Below are positions 26,938 to 35,772 of a stretch of 64,000 bases of DNA, piece by piece. The DNA is taken from positions 310,001 through 374,000 of the forward strand of contig JADKBN010000031.1 in the NCBI GenBank assembly GCA_016715065.1, read 5' to 3'. Source of the DNA: Fibrobacterota bacterium (GTDB taxonomy: Bacteria > Fibrobacterota > Fibrobacteria > UBA5070). The notes under the pieces were generated by a model. That model searched no databases. It was not told where the DNA came from and was given only the letters and a program-made list of their open reading frames with translations. The position numbers were made by a program, and so were the translations under genes. Positions within the stretch are counted from its first letter, which is position 1. Each line of letters opens with the position of its first letter.

Positions 26938-27738
26938 CTAGACCTCCGGTTGCGCCCGAGAGGACCTTCGCCAACCCGACAGAAACACGCCCGTGGCGAT
27001 GAGGGCGGCTCCCACCCACGTCAGAGGCTTCACGGGCTCGCCGAGCATCCACACCGCACCCGCCAAGGCGACCGCGGTGGAGACCCCCGTGGCGACGGCG
27101 TTCACCATGCCCGCGCCTCCCCTGCGAAACCCCGCCTGGAAGCAGACGAATCCGGCAACGTAGGTGGCGACAAAAACCGTCATCCATGTCCAAGCCGGCA
27201 GGGTGGAGCCGATCGAACCGATCTTCATGGCCAATGCGGAAACCGCGTAGCTGACTCCCGCCCCGATCGAAAGCGCCTGCGGTGGCCGCATCAGGAACCA
27301 CCCCGAGGCTAGAACGGCCACAGCTAGGGCCGCGAAGGCCGGCAGCCCGCGCGGATCGAACCGGTCGACGCCATCCACCCGTGACTCCACCAAGGTGCAG
27401 ATCACCACTCCCACGGCCACCAGGGCGATTCCCGCGGCGCGATGGCCCAGGATCGCCTCCTTGCGCAACCACCCCATGGCCAGCGCCGTGAACACGATGT
27501 GCAAGCTGGAAACCGGAAGCACCAGCGCGAGCAATCCGTTCCAGAGCGCGGCATAGTGCAGGAACGTTCCCAACGCGCTGGCAGCGATGCCACCGATCCA
27601 CAACGGCTCGAGGGAGACCTTCCAACCCTTTCGCCGCTGATGTTGGTTCGCCTCGTGTCCCAGCCATTGCAGGACGCACCCGCCCGAAAGGAACACGGCC
27701 CCCGCCACCGCCAGGACCAGCGCGAGGACCTGGCTCAC
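26938..27738 (-). CDS. DMT-superfamily (EamA/NIPA-like) membrane transporter
   Basis: A 266-residue protein with about nine to ten hydrophobic helices in two related halves; the second half (ATYVAGFVCFQAGFRR to GAALIATGVFLSGW) is a clear EamA-type unit. The substrate is unknown; relatives include metabolite exporters and Mg-type permeases. I use the GTG that overlaps the lytic transglycosylase stop as GTGA. The long upstream extension of the open frame is a shadow of that gene. Likely cotranscribed with slt. Confidence 0.75.
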   Translation of the reverse strand: MSQVLALVLAVAGAVFLSGGCVLQWLGHEANQHQRRKGWKVSLEPLWIGGIAASALGTFLHYAALWNGLLALVLPVSSLHIVFTALAMGWLRKEAILGHRAAGIALVAVGVVICTLVESRVDGVDRFDPRGLPAFAALAVAVLASGWFLMRPPQALSIGAGVSYAVSALAMKIGSIGSTLPAWTWMTVFVATYVAGFVCFQAGFRRGGAGMVNAVATGVSTAVALAGAVWMLGEPVKPLTWVGAALIATGVFLSGWRRSSRAQPEV

Positions 27739-29813
27739 TTCGCGTCCGGGTAGAGCATGCGGTAGGTCCAGTAGCCTCCCATGCATTTTTTGACGTAGTC
27801 GCGCGTTTCCCAGTAGGTGATCTCTTCGGCCGCGCTTTCCACCGCCAGCGAATCGAATGCCGCTCGCCAGCGCATCACCGGCACCGGGCCCGCGTTGTAG
27901 TTGGCCAGCACCAGCGGTATATGCCCCTTCCACACCCGGTTGAGATCGCGCAGATAGGTGATTCCCAGGCGCAGGTTCACCTCCGCGTCTGTGAGCTGCT
28001 CCACCTGGAACCCGCTCAGTCCCGCCTTTCGCGCCATGGCCTTGGCCGTGGGCGGAATCAGCTGCAGCAGGCCCACCGCGCCAGCACCGGATCGCGCGAA
28101 GCGGTCGTAGGCGCTTTCCTGGCGCATGATGGCGTGCACCAAGGCGGCATCGATCACGGAATCCCCCTTGAGGAAGCCGAGGGCCTCCTTCTTGTAGGGC
28201 ATGGGGTAGAACTCCCGCATGACGGATTTTGACAGCCTGGCGATTTCCGCGTTGGGAAGCTTGCCCAGGAGCCTGCGCATGCGCGGGGTCACCTCTTTTT
28301 CCATCCCGAGGGTCTTCATCCAACGGATCAGGGCGAACTCGCGCTCCCCTTTGCCCTTGAGCACCTCGTCGAGGGATTTGTCGGTTTCGCGCACCAGATG
28401 GTTGTCACCTATCGCGCGCGCCATCAGAAGCCGCGCGAAGGCCACGGTATCGGACGTCTCCAGCGCGATCGTCCGCTCGCCCAGCCACAGCCCGAAGCCC
28501 GTGTCCGGCTCCTTGCGAAGCGAATCGGCAAACAGCGAATCGCGCCCCAAAACCCTGCGGGCGATGTGCCCGTGGAACCCCCAGGGCGCCCAGGCGGCCA
28601 GCGCGGCGAATTCCGCGCGGGCCAGGGAATCCTTGCCCTGGGCGGCCAGCGCCTTGGCATGGAAAAACCAGGCGGCTTCCCGTTGGGTTCCGCTGGCGGC
28701 CTCCTTCTCGCGGCTCAGGATCTGCTCGGCCTTCGCCCATTGCCCCTGGCGGTACCAGCAGAAGCCGTCGCGAAAGCGCGCCCACTCCGCCCGCCGTCCG
28801 CCGCCGACCTTCACCTTTCCGTAGAGCTCGGAAGCCTCGCGACAATTTCCGGCACGCTCCGCCTCGAACCCGCTCGTCCAGAGGATGCTTTGGGCCTGCG
28901 GCGATCGGGGCCATCTGCGGGCGTATTCGGCGAAGGCGATCTGGGCATCGGCGGTGCGACCGACCTTTTCCAATCCCTTGGCCAGCCACATCAGTCCCTG
29001 CTCTTCGGTGGCGTCCTCGGCGGCTTTGCGAAACGAAGAGATCGCTTCGTCCGCCTTGCCCTGCTCCAACAAAATGCGTCCGCGCAGGATATGGTCGAAG
29101 GGTGTGAGCGTCGCCTTGACCAGGAGAGTGTCGAGAATGGACAAGGCGGAATCGGCCTGCCCAGCCGAAAGGAGCGCCGAAACCAGCGGACGGCGCAGAC
29201 CTGGCGAACGCAGGAATCCCGTATCGAGGGTCAGGCGCGTCAATGTCGCGCGGATCTGGGCCAGAGGGGGATTTTCGCGCAGCTGCTCCACGAACAGGCT
29301 TTCCGCGCGGGCGTTGCGACCCGCATCCAGCCAAGCCTGGAACAGGCGCTTGCGCAGCGCAAGGCGCGTGTCTGGCCGCAATTTTTTGGAGAGATATTTC
29401 TCCAAATCGGCAGCCTCGGTGGAATCCGGCTTGCGCGAGGCGGGAAACCGCAAGTCCACGATCCATTCGCGGGCCAGCAGGGAGGCCGGCGAGGAATCCA
29501 TCTGTTCGAGCGAATCGAGAATGCCCTCGAGAAGTTGCGGCTCAGACTTCTGGAGGGCCTTGGCACGTCCCCACAGGACCAAGTCGACGTAGGGGGGGTG
29601 CGAAGCGCCAAACGCCGCCAAGCCTTTGGCCGCTTGGCTGGGAGACTTGTCGATCCTGACCCACAAACCCGCGAAGGAATCGACCACGGGGAGGGCGGCG
29701 GAACATGCGCAAGCGGCTGCGACCAGGAATACGCCCGGAACGACCGCCCGACCCAGCGGGCTGGTCTTCCTCAGAGGATGTCCTCCCCGCTTTCTCCGGT
29801 ACGGATGCGCCAT
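27735..29813 (-). CDS. Soluble lytic murein transglycosylase with TPR-like superhelix
   Basis: A 692-residue periplasmic enzyme cleaving the MurNAc-GlcNAc bond to form 1,6-anhydro ends. It has a signal peptide with a basic start and the core AVVPGVFLVAAACACSA. Residues about 60-520 form tetratricopeptide-like helices (DEAISSFRKAAEDATEEQGLMWLAKGLEKVG). The C-terminal SLT domain has catalytic Glu566 in MRQESAYD, then GAVGLLQLIPPTAK and LANYNAGP. The overall layout is that of Slt70-type enzymes. The ATG lies 43 bases inside the 3' end of glnB, with weak GGAACAGGC upstream; no in-frame ATG lies between it and the signal core. Confidence 0.9.
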   Translation of the reverse strand: MAHPYRRKRGGHPLRKTSPLGRAVVPGVFLVAAACACSAALPVVDSFAGLWVRIDKSPSQAAKGLAAFGASHPPYVDLVLWGRAKALQKSEPQLLEGILDSLEQMDSSPASLLAREWIVDLRFPASRKPDSTEAADLEKYLSKKLRPDTRLALRKRLFQAWLDAGRNARAESLFVEQLRENPPLAQIRATLTRLTLDTGFLRSPGLRRPLVSALLSAGQADSALSILDTLLVKATLTPFDHILRGRILLEQGKADEAISSFRKAAEDATEEQGLMWLAKGLEKVGRTADAQIAFAEYARRWPRSPQAQSILWTSGFEAERAGNCREASELYGKVKVGGGRRAEWARFRDGFCWYRQGQWAKAEQILSREKEAASGTQREAAWFFHAKALAAQGKDSLARAEFAALAAWAPWGFHGHIARRVLGRDSLFADSLRKEPDTGFGLWLGERTIALETSDTVAFARLLMARAIGDNHLVRETDKSLDEVLKGKGEREFALIRWMKTLGMEKEVTPRMRRLLGKLPNAEIARLSKSVMREFYPMPYKKEALGFLKGDSVIDAALVHAIMRQESAYDRFARSGAGAVGLLQLIPPTAKAMARKAGLSGFQVEQLTDAEVNLRLGITYLRDLNRVWKGHIPLVLANYNAGPVPVMRWRAAFDSLAVESAAEEITYWETRDYVKKCMGGYWTYRMLYPDAK

Positions 29814-30109
29814 GCCTGTTCCAACGCGACGACCATGATCTTCCCATCGCCGATCTTGCCGGTGCGCGCCGCATCCATGATGGTGCGCACGACCTTGTCC
29901 ACCATGGAGTCGGCCACGGCGACTTCCAACTTGATCTTGGGGATGAAGTCGATGTGGTACTCGGCGCCGCGGTAGAGCTCGGTGTGGCCCTTCTGACGCC
30001 CGAAACCCTTCACTTCCGTGAGGGTCATGCCCTGGACACCCACCTTGAGGAGGGCTTCCTGGACATCGGAAATCTTGAACGGCTTGATGTAGGCCTCGAC
30101 ACGCTTCAT
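29771..30109 (-). CDS. glnB: Nitrogen regulatory protein P-II
   Basis: A 112-residue PII protein, the standard family length. The T-loop contains GHTELYRGAEY with Tyr51, the site uridylylated by GlnD. The B- and C-loop segments are TGKIGDGKIMVV and the closing RIRTGE. It senses ATP/ADP and 2-oxoglutarate and relays nitrogen status; the cognate glnD is about 17 kb away on the same strand. GGGGGAG lies just before the ATG. The open frame continues 133 codons upstream without homology. No amtB, glnA or NtrC-type gene is adjacent, which is slightly unusual. Its 3' end overlaps the slt start by 43 bases. Confidence 0.95.
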   Translation of the reverse strand: MKRVEAYIKPFKISDVQEALLKVGVQGMTLTEVKGFGRQKGHTELYRGAEYHIDFIPKIKLEVAVADSMVDKVVRTIMDAARTGKIGDGKIMVVALEQAWRIRTGESGEDIL

Positions 30110-30182
30110 GGCTCCCCCGCTAACTTCGCAACTGACAGATGATCGCAATATATTCGGGGAAAGATCATAAATCCCGGCGAGT

Positions 30183-30302
30183 CTAGCGCAGAAAGGCTTT
30201 CCAGGACGGGTAGGCCAGCGAGCGACTGCACTCCTGGGCAATCTTGCGAAGGCACCGCTTCTCCGGAAAGTCCTCCCGCTGGGGCGGCGGGCGGGAAGGC
30301 GG
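30183..30302 (-). pseudogene. Gene-end fragment without a start, at the island border
   Basis: 39 codons between two stops give a protein-like tail ending REDFPEKRCLRKIAQECS and then LAYPSWKAFLR, with GC-rich codon use like the core genome. There is no ATG, GTG or TTG. It may be the 3' remnant of a gene cut by insertion of the AT-rich segment that begins just beyond it. The next 280 bases up to the DUF2752-like frame show no gene I can support. Confidence 0.3.
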
Positions 30303-30582
30303 TTAACCCAACGACTGGTGGCGTCAAGTTGCTTTGTCCGCCCGCTGTGCGTATTGTTGGGACAGGAAAGAATTTCTTCCAATGACGTGGCTAAAATAGG
30401 AATACGAACTTGAAACGGCTCTGTTCGCTGATTACGAGAATATTGAGGACCTTGATCGATTTTTTCAGCATTTTTCTTTGCAGCAAAATGGCTATCAGAA
30501 TACACCACTTATCAAGTTGATACATCACACAACTGTCGACCAGCGATTGTATTTTCGTGGCATCACGCGCGCTTTTTGCTGA

Positions 30583-30924
30583 TTATGAGTTCAAAACCAA
30601 ACTCACAGCAATTGCTGACACCATGAATTGAGCAATATCAAAGCGCACCAAATGTGGGTGACAAAAAGAAACGACTCTAAACAGAGTCTGGTTTACAAAA
30701 AATGCTACCAAGAAAAAGGCTTTTGTTTTCGCAAACAGGAAAACATGCACTCCCCCCTGATAAAACTCAATAAGATTACGCGTCATGCCACAGGTTGGGC
30801 AGGCCACTCTCTCGTACTTCATGTGGAGGCACTGTATTGTATACGAATAAGGATTCCGAAATAATAGCAAAAAAAAAGGAGAAGAAAAAAAAAAAAAGAG
30901 GGGAACGGCGGCCGGCCGGGGCAA
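30583..30924 (-). CDS. DUF2752-like small membrane protein, N-terminus doubtful
   Basis: The frame carries VACPTCGMTRN, the CPxCGxTR motif that marks DUF2752, followed by a hydrophobic helix (FFLVAFFVNQTLFRVV) and a second one near the end. The first ~20 residues are encoded by a suspicious poly-A/G-rich stretch, so the real N-terminal helix may be miscalled; the TTG used as start lies in that stretch. The family is of unknown function. Expression cannot be judged. Confidence 0.45.
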   Translation of the reverse strand: MPRPAAVPLFFFFSSPFFLLLFRNPYSYTIQCLHMKYERVACPTCGMTRNLIEFYQGGVHVFLFAKTKAFFLVAFFVNQTLFRVVSFCHPHLVRFDIAQFMVSAIAVSLVLNS

Positions 30925-30995
30925 AGCGGCGGGGGCGGGCGGCCAGAGGTTGTTGAGACCCTCCCCTCCCCCCCGCCCCCTTCCCCGAGGGGGTG
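30868..30995. other. Low-complexity A-run and G/C-run tract, possibly artefactual
   Basis: Nine A, then thirteen A, then nearly pure G/C sequence with runs of G and C, unlike both the AT-rich island and the GC-rich core around it. It has the look of collapsed low-quality read ends at a contig join. It is the second such stretch in the window; the other is the G tract at 49774-49825. Confidence 0.45.
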
Positions 30996-31059
30996 CAAAA
31001 TCAGCACAAATAAAGCACCAACAGCAACATTGGCGCTCTTGATTTCGAACTGATAAATA

Positions 31060-31401
31060 CTACTTGGTTGAGTCTTGGACAATTGCGCGAGCCTTCGATG
31101 CTTCGTACATCGATTTACTCATTGCGGCTGAGGCACCAAACATAGCGAAAGTTTGGACGCCTGACACAACCAAGCCAATTGCCGACAAAACAGTTGCTGC
31201 AATTGCAAATTCCTTCGGGGTGTTCTTCTTGTTCGCGACAAAAACTCCAATGGCTCCGATAATCGTCGCTGGAAGAGCTATTACAATAGCAAGCGAGCCA
31301 AGGCAGGGAATAAAGGAACCAAGCATCCCTAAAATTCCAAATGAAAGAGAGATTACTGAGAGTGTGGTAACGATCGCGATTTGCTCATTTTTTTCAGACA
31401 T
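31060..31401 (-). CDS. Small membrane protein (DUF4190-like)
   Basis: 113 residues with three hydrophobic segments: TLSVISLSFGILGMLGSF, LGSLAIVIALPATIIGAIGVFV and FAIAATVLSAIGLVVSGV, and a polar C-terminal tail. The layout resembles DUF4190-type small membrane proteins (a hydrophobic pair around a Gly/Pro turn). GGAG lies seven bases before the ATG. It is one of several AT-rich minus-strand genes in the island; function unknown. Confidence 0.65.
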   Translation of the reverse strand: MSEKNEQIAIVTTLSVISLSFGILGMLGSFIPCLGSLAIVIALPATIIGAIGVFVANKKNTPKEFAIAATVLSAIGLVVSGVQTFAMFGASAAMSKSMYEASKARAIVQDSTK

Positions 31402-31545
31402 TACTTTGCTCCATACACCTTAGATGATTAACACCATTTGGGATTCAAGTCATTATTTCAAGCATCGTAAATTATTTTCTCATCAGGCATCCTTTCCTAT
31501 TCCGCATTCTGAGCAGCAATGAAAACGATGCATATTTCGATTATT

Positions 31546-32841
31546 TTAATACTGCACGACGAATTCATCTAGGCCAACCACGAAATACTTTCCGATACGC
31601 TCAATTCTTCCTGAAGCGGGCAAATAATTATCTGCAATCAGAGAATCAGAGACCCCTAATTTTAGATGGATTAATCCAGGATTTGCGCTGTAGGGATTGC
31701 CCGCTGAAGCAACTAGAAATTCATCCTTAGATCCGGCATACATAATACCAGAATAATAGCGCTGTTTTTCAAAAAAAGCATCTGTGAATTGATTTAATCT
31801 ATACCATGAATCGAAGCCGAGGGTGTCTGAAGAATTCGAACCAACGATAGAAACAAATTGACTAAGGCCCATTTTTGAACGGAATTTGTTTTTTTCTGGC
31901 AGGCTGTAGCAAATGGTTTCCTTGCCGTCGCCAAGCATACAGTAACCTTGCGAATTTAAAAACGGAATCGGCCTAAAAAATGCGTGCGATGAGATGCGCA
32001 CGGTATCTTTTGATACAATTGTGCTATCTGAGCCATATTCATCGCGTTTCACAGAAAATATAAGCCCTTTGTACTTTTCAAAAATAGATCCAAGCCTCGA
32101 TGGGAATCGATTTCCTGCTGAATCAATTGTGACATCCTTCCATGACCCCGCATTCTGATTGAAACTAAAACACTGAACAACAATACTCCCGTCCAAAAAT
32201 ACTTTTTCCTCGCAATTCTTGAGACTATCATGAATTATTTTGCCATTGCCATAAACATAACCATAATTAGAAGCTCCATACCCGCCGCTGAAGATTCCCA
32301 TTCCGAAGAAGGAGACTGTAAAAGGCAGAGGGATAATGTTTGTCACTCTCGAGTTTAAATCGTAGCAAACCGTCTGGGGTTGCTGAATCAATGAGGCGAA
32401 CCCATTCTGGTTTTTTGACCTCGACTTCGACTTTCCTGACTTCAGGCTCAACGGAGCAAGATAAATTGTTGTATCCGTGCAAATTTTGGAGCGGTCGAGC
32501 ATGAATTTTGGTTGTTGAAAATTCTTTGGAACTTCTATTTTTCTCCCTTCAAAGAAATAGGTTGAGATCCCATTTGCCTCAGTTACGAAAAGATTTTGAT
32601 GTTGGAATAATCTAGTGATTCGCAGGGATGAAGGGAGTCTTGTCATTCCTGTTTCTGATCCATCCAAATTCAAAACATCACATTCACCATTATTGCATGC
32701 CTTGATAAATGGATCTTTATACCTATCAACAACAGAGAGCTTCTCATAATCAAGCCTTACCACTGAATCTTTTTCGATCGAATAAATAAATTTTGCCGAA
32801 TGAACGGCCTGTGCAATTACTGCGATTAATTCAATAACCAT
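31546..32841 (-). CDS. Unknown exported protein, AT-rich island gene
   Basis: 431 residues; a short hydrophobic N-terminus (MVIELIAVIAQAVHSA) may be a signal peptide. The body is mostly beta, with recurring aromatic/Gly turns (FFGMGIFSGGYGASNYGYVYGNG), suggesting a propeller-like or other all-beta fold; no family recognised. AAGGA stands five bases before the ATG. It lies 75 bases after the GLUG-repeat gene, same strand, and has similar AT-rich codon use. Both may be recent acquisitions. Confidence 0.6.
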   Translation of the reverse strand: MVIELIAVIAQAVHSAKFIYSIEKDSVVRLDYEKLSVVDRYKDPFIKACNNGECDVLNLDGSETGMTRLPSSLRITRLFQHQNLFVTEANGISTYFFEGRKIEVPKNFQQPKFMLDRSKICTDTTIYLAPLSLKSGKSKSRSKNQNGFASLIQQPQTVCYDLNSRVTNIIPLPFTVSFFGMGIFSGGYGASNYGYVYGNGKIIHDSLKNCEEKVFLDGSIVVQCFSFNQNAGSWKDVTIDSAGNRFPSRLGSIFEKYKGLIFSVKRDEYGSDSTIVSKDTVRISSHAFFRPIPFLNSQGYCMLGDGKETICYSLPEKNKFRSKMGLSQFVSIVGSNSSDTLGFDSWYRLNQFTDAFFEKQRYYSGIMYAGSKDEFLVASAGNPYSANPGLIHLKLGVSDSLIADNYLPASGRIERIGKYFVVGLDEFVVQY

Positions 32842-32916
32842 TGGATTCCTTGTCGATGCATTGTTGATTTCAGGGATTGACTTTGATTCGCGGCATGGAG
32901 TTAATAATACAAATTG

Positions 32917-34872
32917 TTAATTTGACTCGTTCTTCGGAAATATTTGAAACCACGCTTGTCCTGCTTGAATGCTCCAATTATTTTTCGCGCGGACAAGAAC
33001 AGGAGAACCTCGGTTAGAATCATTTCGGCAAAGTATAGAATCTTTCAGTATCCAGTTTTTGTTTGCATCACGAATTGTAAACTCTATGGCTTTCATTTTG
33101 CCTCCCTGAAATAATTTGCGTAGATTGATACACCGATCTGTCGGCACGTCCTCCGCTGCACGATTAGGTACTGGAGGGAAAAAGGGGCCAATAAATGAGC
33201 TTGCCATGCTTCTCCAAAATCCTGTCGCTTGTTTTTTTGACATTAGCCCAGTGCAACCTCCCAATTCTTTGCTTACCCATTCTCGCTCGAACACAATCGA
33301 ACAGGGTTCTAAGGATGCTCTGGAGGAAAATCGCTCGAATCTAATTGAAGAATCCTTAAGCCATTTAGGAAAATATAGTCCTGGAGGGTAAAATCGCCCA
33401 AACCACCGAACATTTCCGCTACCTTGAGTCAAATTAAATGCAGGAGCAAACCCAAGAGCTTCATGGCTTGAGATGGGATCTCGCAACCGTGGTGGAGCTA
33501 ACTGTAGCACCCAGCCGACCCTTTTTGGCGGAATACCAAATAATTTCCACGGAGCCCTCCCACTCACCACCAACCCGGATGAAATGTAATTGATGGGGCG
33601 TACCAAACCTGTACCTGTTCCCATAAATTGACCAACAAATCTTCCCCCGTAGATTAAGCCTGAGTGCATCAAATTAGACATACTGACGACATCATCGGAA
33701 TTCGATCCGCTGATTCCGCCACATACGTTTCGGCATTCGATTTCTCCTGCGGAATACGCAAAAAACATCCGAGATTCAACTGAAACTCCACTGAAAATCC
33801 GTTCGCAATTTTCTTTTCCTTCAAATAATCGCTGCTCGTGTGCCGCGAAATCAAATCTAGAATCACCAATCGCTCCATACCAAAAATTAAAAAATGGCAA
33901 GCTCCCATCAGGTTCACTAGATGAAGAGTAGCCTCGGTATTTAAACCTTACTCCATCTGTCATTTCCATATCGTCAACAAAATTGCTTGCATATTCATCC
34001 ATGCGAAATGCTTTTAAAAATCTTTCATCAATATCCGAATACAATTCTATGCACCCTTTCCGAAATGGATGCACTTTCCCTCTGTTGCTCCCGTAAAAAG
34101 CTCCAAGAATCCCGCCGACTGTATCACGCGCTTGAATTAGAGATCGACTTATAACGTCGCTGACAACGGCGGAACCCGCCCTTCCTGCAATTCCGCCTAC
34201 CAGGTCTTGCCCACTGACATTGACTTCAGATTCCGCGTAAGTTATCTGACTGAAGAACAAACTTCCGACTATACCGCCCACAAGTCTATCGCCACGAACG
34301 CTCCCCTCAATTTTGCAATGAGAAACATTGGTTAATGGGCCTGCCATACCTAATAATCCGCCTACTCCATTTGATCCTTCGACGTCTCCCTTTGCCTCGA
34401 TATCTGAAATCATCGCGTATTGTGCATGGCCCGCCAAGATTCCAGCAGCGCCGTTTCCTCTAATTGTTGCGTTTTCAAATTTAACCGCACTTACAATGGG
34501 CTGATCCTTATCTGATATTTTGCACGTATCGTTCCACTTATCCGCTACCCAAAGTGGACCACTGCATTTGAATTTTGATTGAGGAGTTAACTTTGAAAAA
34601 AAGCCAACAGGCTCACCATTTGAATGGCTAATATTCAAATTGTAAATCGTGTGCTGATTTCCGAAAAGGCGCCCGTGAAACTCGCAAGGTTTCCAAGCTT
34701 CTGATGAGTCAATGTATATGTCTTGGGCCAGCTCAAATGACGAATCAGGTAAGGCGCAAAGCTTTTTCAATTCCATTTGAGAATGAATTGATATTACTGC
34801 ATATGCACTACGTACAACCAGCGAACAAACCAATGAACTCGACAGCAATAAGTGATTATTATGAATGCTCAT
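32917..34872 (-). CDS. Exported GLUG-repeat protein
   Basis: 651 residues with a signal peptide (LLLSSSLVCSLVVRSAYA). Residues about 160-265 contain four spaced repeats ending GGLLGMAG, GGIVGSLF, GGIAGRAG and GGILGAFY, the GLUG motif of secreted and surface beta-helical proteins. FHGRLFGNQHTIYNLNIS before them is the usual lead-in to such repeats. The C-terminal half has several cysteines and no recognised domain. It is probably surface-exposed; a proteolytic or adhesive role would be guesswork. It starts 15 bases after the preceding gene and is likely cotranscribed. Confidence 0.65.
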   Translation of the reverse strand: MSIHNNHLLLSSSLVCSLVVRSAYAVISIHSQMELKKLCALPDSSFELAQDIYIDSSEAWKPCEFHGRLFGNQHTIYNLNISHSNGEPVGFFSKLTPQSKFKCSGPLWVADKWNDTCKISDKDQPIVSAVKFENATIRGNGAAGILAGHAQYAMISDIEAKGDVEGSNGVGGLLGMAGPLTNVSHCKIEGSVRGDRLVGGIVGSLFFSQITYAESEVNVSGQDLVGGIAGRAGSAVVSDVISRSLIQARDTVGGILGAFYGSNRGKVHPFRKGCIELYSDIDERFLKAFRMDEYASNFVDDMEMTDGVRFKYRGYSSSSEPDGSLPFFNFWYGAIGDSRFDFAAHEQRLFEGKENCERIFSGVSVESRMFFAYSAGEIECRNVCGGISGSNSDDVVSMSNLMHSGLIYGGRFVGQFMGTGTGLVRPINYISSGLVVSGRAPWKLFGIPPKRVGWVLQLAPPRLRDPISSHEALGFAPAFNLTQGSGNVRWFGRFYPPGLYFPKWLKDSSIRFERFSSRASLEPCSIVFEREWVSKELGGCTGLMSKKQATGFWRSMASSFIGPFFPPVPNRAAEDVPTDRCINLRKLFQGGKMKAIEFTIRDANKNWILKDSILCRNDSNRGSPVLVRAKNNWSIQAGQAWFQIFPKNESN

Positions 34873-34887
34873 GCATTGTCTTCGCGT

Positions 34888-35772
34888 TTAGAATTGAGCC
34901 GTATATGATGGTTCAAGTCGACATGGGAAAGCACGTAAATCCATGACTGAAGGATGATCCTTCCATGGGAAATTTTCGATATTACTTTTATTGAAAATTT
35001 CCGAATTAGGCAAGATCCTTTTGTCTGGGCTTCCGGCAATCGGGATAATAGACATAACTAGATCCGAAGGATTCGCTTCTCCAGCATGTGTTGCCACCTC
35101 AAGAAGATAATCACCTGCACTTTGAGACCTCGCCTCGCTGGCATCCCATGATTTGCGATTGATATCAGCATCCTCCATATTTAATTTCCCAGCCCGAAAT
35201 GCAACTTTAATTTTCATTGATGCACAATTTTCAGTTACTGAAAGCAGCATGTAAGCCGACCCAATACCACAAGGAAAACTTGTCGCACAATGAGCATAAG
35301 GCTGCACTACCGTATTCGCCATAAAAGCCTCCTCAAAGACGCGACTTAGATCAATGCGGTTATCCCATGTAGGACGGACAACATAAAATTTAAACAAATA
35401 CTCTTGCCCTTTTGAAAAAGACGACTCCACTGCGTCCGCTTTTCGAACAAAAAGAAAATTTTCACCCTTGTCTGGGTTAATATTTAAATACTCCGCTTCG
35501 AGCTGCTCGATATAGTTCAAACGCTCGCGAATAGCAATATTGGCATCCAAGACTTCCTCTGTGGTCGTCGCACTATTTGAAATAAAGTACCCAACAACTT
35601 CTGGCATTATCAAATCTTTTCCTGAAACAGGGTTATCAGAACAGAAATATATGGCGTTTGCGGTTCGGTCAATTGGAATTCTGTGGTAGTCAATAATATC
35701 AAGCACAGTCATCTCTTCCGCCCCACGGACGAATGCCGCGCTCAAGGGGTGCTGCCGGCAGCATCCCTCCAA
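34888..35772 (-). CDS. Unknown protein, probably the 3' half of the frameshifted caspase-like gene
   Basis: An open frame of 294 codons overlapping the caspase-like frame by about 30 bases. There is no ribosome-binding site at its first ATG. The overlap contains a CCCC run: adding one C (or a -1 slip there) joins the two frames into one continuous 524-residue reading frame. The part after the join is mixed alpha/beta with cysteine pairs (YAHCATSFPCGIG) and no known domain. If it is a separate gene, the ATG giving MTVLDIIDYH is the likelier start. Confidence 0.5.
   Translation of the reverse strand: MEGCCRQHPLSAAFVRGAEEMTVLDIIDYHRIPIDRTANAIYFCSDNPVSGKDLIMPEVVGYFISNSATTTEEVLDANIAIRERLNYIEQLEAEYLNINPDKGENFLFVRKADAVESSFSKGQEYLFKFYVVRPTWDNRIDLSRVFEEAFMANTVVQPYAHCATSFPCGIGSAYMLLSVTENCASMKIKVAFRAGKLNMEDADINRKSWDASEARSQSAGDYLLEVATHAGEANPSDLVMSIIPIAGSPDKRILPNSEIFNKSNIENFPWKDHPSVMDLRAFPCRLEPSYTAQF

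Noticed and set aside
30111..30582. Possible RNA gene or tRNA in the AT-rich gap
   Set aside because: No cloverleaf, no conserved tRNA arm sequences and no obvious structured RNA recognised by eye; a covariance-model scan would decide.
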